Below are positions 40,009 to 45,089 of a DNA stretch of 45,089 bases, piece by piece. Numbering within the stretch: the first letter of the stretch is position 1; the number at the start of each line of letters is the position of its first letter. The stretch is from Natrinema limicola JCM 13563 (GTDB taxonomy: Archaea; Halobacteriota; Halobacteria; Halobacteriales; Natrialbaceae): positions 110,735 through 155,823 of the forward strand of contig NZ_AOIT01000034.1 in the NCBI RefSeq assembly GCF_000337475.1, in the 5' to 3' direction. A program made the translations under genes and the position numbers. The notes beneath the pieces were generated by a model. That model made no database searches, was not told the DNA's origin, and worked only from the letters and a program-made list of their open reading frames with translations.

Positions 40009-40455
40009 ATGAACGAGGTCGAGGTATTCGTCGAAATCGACGCGCCGCCCGCGGTCGTCTGGGATGCCCTGCTCGCGTTCGACACCTATCCCGAGTGGAA
40101 CCCGCTCACCCGTCGGGTCGAGGGGGTCGTGATCGACGGGACGGCTCAACGGGGGCGGGACGACCTCGCTGACTCCCGTGGACTCCTCGACGGCCAGGTG
40201 CTCGCTACCGTCGAGCCATACAAACGGCTCGCCTGGCTCGATCGGTTCGTCCTCCCGTTCGCACTCGATCGCTACCACGAGTTTCACCTCCAGCCGATCG
40301 ACGATGGGCAGCGGACGCGGTTGCTCCAGCGGGAGACGGTTCGCGGCGCACTCGCATCGCTGGTGTTCGACGAGATCAAGGTCGAACGGGCGTTCGTCGC
40401 AATGAACAAGGCAGTCGCGGTCCGCGCCGAGCGACGGGCGAGTGCGACGCCGTAA
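40009..40455 (+). CDS. SRPBCC (START-like) domain protein
   Basis: A 148-residue protein of the SRPBCC fold (polyketide-cyclase/START-like): VEIDAPPAVVWDALLAFDTYPEWNPLTRR at the start is the hallmark. The middle has a strand-rich hydrophobic pocket region (GQVLATVEPYKRLAWLDRF) and the C-terminal helix FVAMNKAVAVRAE. It may bind a lipid or aromatic ligand. It follows the ferritin-like gene by 84 bases; no functional tie is shown. Confidence 0.87.
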   Translation: MNEVEVFVEIDAPPAVVWDALLAFDTYPEWNPLTRRVEGVVIDGTAQRGRDDLADSRGLLDGQVLATVEPYKRLAWLDRFVLPFALDRYHEFHLQPIDDGQRTRLLQRETVRGALASLVFDEIKVERAFVAMNKAVAVRAERRASATP

Positions 40456-40583
40456 CCACCAGTCGACTGCACACGTCCGCAGGTTCAAGTACGGACGGGC
40501 AGCCAAGCCCGACGTGATCTGCCAGACAGCACATACCACGAGTCTCGAGGACCGGCTGCCGTCACTGTCAGCCCGGGTGAACG

Positions 40584-41156
40584 ATGGGCCATAGGGCGCT
40601 GGTCGCCTATCGGCGACTGGACCACCTCTACGACGTGCGATACAGTCACTGGGGCGGCGACGATCTGTCGCTAACAGGCGAGATCAGCGCCACCGCTCCC
40701 CTGGCAGCCGGTGCGATCGAGCCCTCGCTCGTCGCGGACTCGATCACCCGCGATCGCATCCTGACAGACCATCTCGATCCCTGCGCCTACGAGGCGCTGT
40801 ATCTCGTCGATCCGGCGGCCGACTACGCGGTCGATGCCTACAGAGTCTGCTGGCTCGAGTGGGGCGACGGTCGCGACGGTGGCCGCGGCGCGATCGTCGC
40901 GGTCGACCCCGACGACGACCGCGCACTCAGGGTCTGGTTTCGCGCGACCAAAACCGCGCTCGCCGACGTTATCGAGATGGGCGGCCTCTCCCGGCGAGCC
41001 GCACAGGCCTACCTCGAGGCCCGCGTCTGCGAGGCGTACGACAGCACCGTCTACACGTACGGCGGAGCGATCGATGGCGATCGCAGGGACGGATACGAAC
41101 CCACACCGGATCGGTGGCCCGCGGATGACGACCACCGCGGGGATCGACAGAACTAG
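40584..41156 (+). CDS. DUF6735-like haloarchaeal protein
   Basis: A 190-residue acidic soluble protein starting MGHRALVAYRRLDHLYDVRY, then SHWGGDDLSL. The pattern YxxHYSHWG-type start and acidic C-terminus match the haloarchaeal DUF6735 family as I remember it. No catalytic motif is seen. It lies between the SRPBCC and MutS-like genes and shares no overlap. Confidence 0.78.
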   Translation: MGHRALVAYRRLDHLYDVRYSHWGGDDLSLTGEISATAPLAAGAIEPSLVADSITRDRILTDHLDPCAYEALYLVDPAADYAVDAYRVCWLEWGDGRDGGRGAIVAVDPDDDRALRVWFRATKTALADVIEMGGLSRRAAQAYLEARVCEAYDSTVYTYGGAIDGDRRDGYEPTPDRWPADDDHRGDRQN

Positions 41157-41199
41157 GGCGACGGTGGAGACGGCGAGCGACGGAGCGCCCCGCCCCCTG

Positions 41200-42975
41200 T
41201 CACTCCTCGGCGCTCCACTGGGCGTCCGCGAGCGTCCGCTGGACGACCTCGTCGCCGACGGCCGCCGCCAGCGTCTCGAAGCCAGCCCGCTCGCGCCGGT
41301 CGCCTGCGTTGGCGACCAGCCGCGAGACGATGAACTCCGGCGTCGACCGGCCCACTGTGTCGAACCGCGGCTGGTAATCGACGCGCAACTCGAGGTCGGG
41401 ATCCAGCCCCTCCGCGAAAATGCCGTCGACCCGTGCTTCGGGCGGCAGCGGCTCTAGGTCGTCTGCGAGGTGGGTGACGAACACGCCGAGCGCCTCGCGG
41501 TCGACGGTCAACGTCACCAGCCCGTGTAACAGGTCAGCTGCGCTGCCCGGTTCGGTGATCGCCTCGAATTCGTCGACCAACATGAGCGTGCGGCCACCCG
41601 ACGATAGCGGCGGGACGATCGAGCGCAACGTGGACTCGAGGACACCGGCGTTGAAACTGGCGTGGCGGCGGTGAAAGACCAGCGAGTCCACGGGCGTCAC
41701 TTCGGCCCGATCGGCGGGGACCGGCAGTCCCATCGTCGCCAGCAGGACGACCTGACACAGCGTCTCGAGCAGCGTCGTCTTCCCGCCGCTGTTGGCCCCG
41801 GTCAGGACGGAAACGCGCTGCTCGCCGGGGACTGCGTTCACGTCGTCGGGAACGCTCACCACGTCGTGCTCGCCAAGCGCGTAAGTGACGGGTTGGACTG
41901 ACTCCTCGTCACGCGCTGCAAGCATAAGATTACGCGCGTTGACGACGGAGACAGCCGCCTGATCGCCCTCGACGAACGTCGGCCGGGTGCAGTCGTACGC
42001 GAGCGCAAAGCGAGCCAGCGAGAGCTGCAACGCGATCTCGTCGACTGCTTCGACTGCTCGATCGACGGCGTCGCGGGCGTCCGCGAGCGTGTCCTGTAAC
42101 TCGCCCGCGACGGTTTCCTCGCGTTCGTCGACCGCCGCGGTGAGATCGCTCCGAAGGGTGCGCAACGTCCCGCCGACGAAGTCGGTCGCGTCCGTCGCGT
42201 CGGCCGGCATCGCATCCCGGACCCGATCGATCGTCACGTCGGTCTCGCTCAACAGGTGGTCCTCGAAGGCCTGGCGAAAGCCCTCGACGTCGCGAACGCC
42301 CTCCGAACGCAGGTCATCGATCAGCGCGAGGGCGTCAGCGTCCATGTCCTCGACGGCACCCAGCACGTCCCGGAGCCGGTCGAGTTCCTCGTCAGCACCC
42401 GACTGGACTCGGCCGCCATCCAGCGCTGCCAGCGCCTCGGCGGCCGCCTCGAGTCGCGCACGCTCGAGGTCGGCAATCGCGGCGAACGGCCCGGAATCGA
42501 CGCCAGCCTCGAGCAACGCAAGCGCGGCCTCGACGGCGGCGCGTTCGCTGCCCTCGCGGTCGTCGTAGCGCTCGTAGGCCGCGAGGACGGTCTCGCGGTC
42601 GGCGTCGTCGAGGGCGTCCCAGGCGTCCCGGGCGGCGAGAACGTCGTCGAGCCGCGTTTCCATCGCGGCTCGACTCTCGAGTGGCGTCAGCACCCGAATG
42701 CGGTCTGCCGCGCGCTGTGTGACGGCGTGGTCGACCGCGAGATCCAGCAACTCCTTATAGGCCGATCGCGCGTCGCTGGTCGCCAACACGTCCATCCCAG
42801 CGCTGTCGGTTGCTCGCCGGAGAATCCGCGTCGCCCGCCCGCGAGCCAACCCGGCGTCGGCAAGCGTCCGGACGTCTCCACTCTCGATCGCCTGGATCGC
42901 CCGCTCGCGGCCCAACGCGTCGACCAGCGTCTCCCGCGTCTTCGGCCCGACTCCCCAGAACTCCTCGAGTCGCAT
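41200..42975 (-). CDS. MutS-like ATPase with N-terminal HhH region
   Basis: A 591-residue MutS-related ATPase. It begins with an HhH-like segment (RLEEFWGVGPKTRETLVDALG), continues with a long Ala/Asp/Glu-rich coiled-coil lever part (about 130-360), and ends in the ATPase core: Walker A TGANSGGKTTLLETL, Walker B LMLVDEF and a signature-region loop EPGSAADLLHGL. The mismatch-recognition domain is absent, as in MutS2-like proteins, but no Smr domain is seen. ATG 42975 starts the recognised part. Role may be recombination or repair, not mismatch correction. Divergent from purF. Confidence 0.88.
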   Translation of the reverse strand: MRLEEFWGVGPKTRETLVDALGRERAIQAIESGDVRTLADAGLARGRATRILRRATDSAGMDVLATSDARSAYKELLDLAVDHAVTQRAADRIRVLTPLESRAAMETRLDDVLAARDAWDALDDADRETVLAAYERYDDREGSERAAVEAALALLEAGVDSGPFAAIADLERARLEAAAEALAALDGGRVQSGADEELDRLRDVLGAVEDMDADALALIDDLRSEGVRDVEGFRQAFEDHLLSETDVTIDRVRDAMPADATDATDFVGGTLRTLRSDLTAAVDEREETVAGELQDTLADARDAVDRAVEAVDEIALQLSLARFALAYDCTRPTFVEGDQAAVSVVNARNLMLAARDEESVQPVTYALGEHDVVSVPDDVNAVPGEQRVSVLTGANSGGKTTLLETLCQVVLLATMGLPVPADRAEVTPVDSLVFHRRHASFNAGVLESTLRSIVPPLSSGGRTLMLVDEFEAITEPGSAADLLHGLVTLTVDREALGVFVTHLADDLEPLPPEARVDGIFAEGLDPDLELRVDYQPRFDTVGRSTPEFIVSRLVANAGDRRERAGFETLAAAVGDEVVQRTLADAQWSAEE

Positions 42976-43171
42976 ACACGGTGGACTCGAGCCAACCGTC
43001 TTGAACACTGTGTCTTGGGCATCCATGTGTCGATAGCTCGAGAACGGACGGGGACGGCTTCGTAATGGCTTGTTCCAGATTTCAACACCGGACCACCGAG
43101 TGGCTCGAAATCGATCACTGCAGCGGAAGCGGGCCATGGCGAGGCCTCGCCACCGTGTGATTTCCGAGAAG

Positions 43172-43240
43172 TATCCACGTTCGTGGATATAATTCGATTC
43201 TAGTACCGTCTATAGAAGCACAAACACGGGGGTTTTTATC
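43172..43240 (+). promoter_or_regulatory. purF promoter with perfect palindrome TATCCACG-TT-CGTGGATA
   Basis: The 18-base perfect inverted repeat (43172-43189) overlaps a GATATAATTC A/T box. A second box, TTTTTATC (43233-43240), lies about 27 bases before ATG 43264. The palindrome is a strong operator candidate, perhaps for purine-dependent control; the regulator is unknown. It could also serve the divergent MutS-like gene, about 200 bases away. Confidence 0.55.
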
Positions 43241-43263
43241 GGCTCGAGACTCTACTGACTCCC

Positions 43264-44775
43264 ATGACTGATGGGCGGGGCGAGACTCCCCGGCGAACAG
43301 GAATGACCGAAAAGTGCGGCGTCGTCGGCGTCTCACTCGACGGTCGGGACGCGGCACGACCGTTGTACTACGCACTCTATGCGCTCCAGCATCGGGGCCA
43401 GGAGTCCGCGGGGATCGTCACACACGACGGTTTCCAGCAGCACAGCCACGTCGAAATGGGCCTTGTCGGCGACGCTTTCGGCGAGGACGATCTCGAGACG
43501 CTCAACGGGGCGGCCGGGATCGGCCACGTCCGGTATCCGACGGCCGGCTCCGTCGACTCCTCCTGTGCACAACCATTCTCCGTCTCGTTCAAGAGCGGCT
43601 CGCTTGGCCTCTCGCACAACGGCAACCTCGTCAACGCCGACGAGATCCGCGAGGAACTCGCGGCGGCGGGCCATGCCTTCACCAGCGACGGCGACACCGA
43701 GGTCATCGCCCACGACCTCGCGCGCAACCTCTTGGAGGAGGACCTGGTCCGCGCCGTCAAGCGTACGATGGGACGGATTCACGGCTCGTACTCGCTGACG
43801 ATCAGCCACGACGACACGGTGCTTGGCGTCCGCGACCCGCAAGGCAACCGGCCGCTGTGTATCGGCGAACTCGAGGACGGCTACATCCTCGCCTCGGAAT
43901 CGGCGGCAATCGACACGCTCGACGGCGAACTCGTCCGCGACGTGCGGCCGGGCGAACTGGTCGTCTTGCAGGACGACGGGCAGGGCTTTGACACCTACCA
44001 GCTCGTCGAGCAGGAACATACCGCCCACTGCTTCTTCGAACACGTTTACTTCGCGCGCCCGGACAGCGTCATCGACGACACCCTCGTCTACGAGGCCCGG
44101 CGCGAACTTGGGCGCAAGCTCTGGGAGGAAAGCGGCGTCGAGACCGACGTCGTCATGCCCGTCCCCGACTCGGGACGTGCCTTTGCCTCGGGCTATGCCG
44201 ACGCCGCAAGCGAGACGACCGCCGACGGCGAGCCACGTGACGTCGAGGACGAGGGCGTCGAGTTCGCCGAGGGACTGATGAAAAACCGCTACGTCGGCCG
44301 CACCTTCATCATGCCAACGCAGGACGAACGCGAACGCGCGGTCCGGCTGAAACTCAACCCGATCAAGTCCACGATCGAGGGCAAAACCGTCACCGTCATC
44401 GACGACTCGATCGTCCGCGGGACGACCTCGACTCAGCTCGTCCAGCTCCTGAAAGACTGCGGGGCTGAGGAGGTCCACGTCCGCATCGGCGCACCGGCAA
44501 TCGTCGCCCCCTGCTACATGGGCATCGACATGGCTACCCGCGAGGAACTGATCGCCGCGGACAAATCCGTCGACGAGATCCGCGACGAGATCAGCGCTGA
44601 CAGCCTCGCGTACCTCTCGACCGACGCCGTCGCCGACGTGCTCGAGAAAGACCGCATCGACCTCTGTCTGGGCTGTGTCACCGGCGAATACCCCTACGAC
44701 ATCGAGGGCGAGGAAACCGACCGCGACGTGAATCGGCCCGACGTCGGGGGGGCGGAGCTGCCTGCGGACGACTAA
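43264..44775 (+). CDS. purF: Amidophosphoribosyltransferase
   Basis: A 503-residue PurF, first step of purine synthesis: glutamine plus PRPP to phosphoribosylamine. Class II glutaminase nucleophile is Cys18 (TEKCGVVGVSL), exposed after removal of a 17-residue propeptide; HRGQESAGI and YPTAGS are conserved. The PRPP site is VIDDSIVRGTTST (about 377-389). Cys in EHTAHCFFEH, APCYMG and LCLGC fit a [4Fe-4S] cluster as in Bacillus PurF. ATG 43264 fits the TATA at 43233. An in-frame ATG at 43303 lies three residues before the Cys. The C-terminal tail is acidic. Confidence 0.97.
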   Translation: MTDGRGETPRRTGMTEKCGVVGVSLDGRDAARPLYYALYALQHRGQESAGIVTHDGFQQHSHVEMGLVGDAFGEDDLETLNGAAGIGHVRYPTAGSVDSSCAQPFSVSFKSGSLGLSHNGNLVNADEIREELAAAGHAFTSDGDTEVIAHDLARNLLEEDLVRAVKRTMGRIHGSYSLTISHDDTVLGVRDPQGNRPLCIGELEDGYILASESAAIDTLDGELVRDVRPGELVVLQDDGQGFDTYQLVEQEHTAHCFFEHVYFARPDSVIDDTLVYEARRELGRKLWEESGVETDVVMPVPDSGRAFASGYADAASETTADGEPRDVEDEGVEFAEGLMKNRYVGRTFIMPTQDERERAVRLKLNPIKSTIEGKTVTVIDDSIVRGTTSTQLVQLLKDCGAEEVHVRIGAPAIVAPCYMGIDMATREELIAADKSVDEIRDEISADSLAYLSTDAVADVLEKDRIDLCLGCVTGEYPYDIEGEETDRDVNRPDVGGAELPADD

Positions 44776-44826
44776 CGAAATTTTGTTCTGCGCGAGCGGC
44801 GAAGCCGCTCGCTCGACAAAATTTCG
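44776..44826. terminator. Long hairpin directly after purF
   Basis: CGAAATTTTGT (44776-44786) pairs perfectly with ACAAAATTTCG (44816-44826). Inside is GCGAGCGGC-GAA-GCCGCTCGC. It begins on the base after the purF stop. It can act as a bidirectional terminator or mRNA 3'-end stabiliser. The rest to 44934 has GC-rich short hairpins, such as GCGCC-TCC-GGCGC, and no gene. Confidence 0.6.
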
Positions 44827-44934
44827 ATCAAAAGCACTCCTCCTTCCCCTTCACTCACTTCGTTCGTTTCGGGTCAGTCGTCGGCCCGCTCGCGCCTCCG
44901 GCGCTTGCGGCCGTAATCGGTGTCTTCCTGCTAC

Positions 44935-45089
44935 CTACCCTTGGAACGCCTCGGCGAACTCTGCCGGGAGCGTTCCGACCTCGATCCCCCAGGCGATCGG
45001 CAGCCAGCCGATCGCGACGAGCGTGATCAGAACGATGCCGATGACGTTGAGCCCGACGCCGATCTTGGCCATCTGTGGCAGCGTGATGT
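44935..45089 (-). CDS. SLC13 (DASS)-type permease, C-terminal end (partial)
   Basis: The minus strand encodes, up to TAG (44935-44937), a tail with ITLPQMAKIGVGLNVIGIVL then ITLVAIGWLPIAWGIEVGTL and EFAEAFQG. This last-helix pattern is typical of SLC13/DASS sodium-coupled dicarboxylate or anion transporters. Only the last 51 residues are in the window; the start is beyond the right edge. Confidence 0.7.
   Translation of the reverse strand, partial: ITLPQMAKIGVGLNVIGIVLITLVAIGWLPIAWGIEVGTLPAEFAEAFQG

Noticed and set aside
1-45089. tRNA, rRNA genes and CRISPR arrays
   Set aside because: I looked for T-loop-like motifs, long RNA-like stretches and regularly spaced repeats and found none; repeat A copies are kilobases apart, not an array. 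A tRNAscan/Infernal run would decide.

Overview
The window reads as chromosomal DNA of a haloarchaeon, probably a Natrialbales-type genus such as Natrinema, Haloterrigena or a relative (inferred, not proven). The DNA is GC-rich with strong G/C third-position bias. The proteins are acidic, with many Asp and Glu residues. Several starts lie about 25-30 bases downstream of an A/T-rich TATA-like box with no leader. Many gene families are recognisably haloarchaeal: a ba3-type oxidase cluster with tiny subunits, TiaS, a VNG_1110C-like protein, an HTH plus DUF7521-like membrane pair, and a DUF6735-like protein.

Layout. 1-0.6 kb: end of an unknown gene, then a small [2Fe-2S] ferredoxin with a coupled CbtB-like mini gene on the minus strand. 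0.8-9.3 kb: a nine-gene Mrp/Mnh cation/proton antiporter operon (E, F, G, DUF4040, B, C and three NuoL/M/N-type subunits), with genes overlapping or abutting. 9.3-11.7 kb: a tyrosine-recombinase-like protein lacking catalytic residues, a coupled 45-residue ORF, a tiny zinc-ribbon protein and an alpha/beta hydrolase. 11.7-15.9 kb: a ba3-type terminal oxidase cluster on the minus strand, with a divergent winged-helix regulator and small membrane protein. 15.9-16.6 kb: decayed DNA with a universal-stress pseudogene. 16.6-20.9 kb: a two-domain VOC protein, an NhaC-type antiporter, a DRG-type GTPase and a VNG_1110C-like protein. 21.0-21.7 kb: an unknown two-gene unit behind a DtxR-type operator. 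21.7-22.4 kb: decayed DNA. 22.4-25.6 kb: a P2A cation ATPase and a universal stress protein. 25.9-28.6 kb: tiaS, a divergent HTH regulator and a glutaredoxin-like protein. 28.8-31.1 kb: a purine permease and a TrkA-type RCK protein. 31.5-34.9 kb: an orphan DNA methyltransferase, a Ca/Na antiporter and a glutathionyl-hydroquinone-reductase-like protein. 35-41.2 kb: a small membrane protein, an SDR epimerase, a plant-type ferredoxin, a DCC thiol protein, a Tat-exported DyP-like peroxidase, a ferritin-like protein, an SRPBCC protein and a DUF6735-like protein. 41.2-45.1 kb: a MutS-like ATPase divergent from purF, and the end of an SLC13-type permease.

Much of the window concerns ion homeostasis and bioenergetics. 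It holds Mrp, NhaC, CaCA, P-type ATPase and TrkA functions beside a proton-pumping oxidase, which fits life in high and perhaps alkaline salt. Redox and iron functions (two ferredoxins, glutaredoxin, DCC, DyP-like, ferritin-like) form a second theme.

The most interesting unexplained signal is a family of 80-82 bp imperfect palindromes with ends like ATACGGTCTGCTGT / ACAGCAGACCGTAT. There are seven full copies plus partial ends, all intergenic or inside dead genes. One sits within an SDR remnant. Two abut the stop codon of the upstream gene. A second, 41-bp repeat occurs twice without change and folds as a three-way junction. Candidate operators (a DtxR-like site, a purF palindrome and a duplicated TTTTCTG-type palindrome) are described separately.
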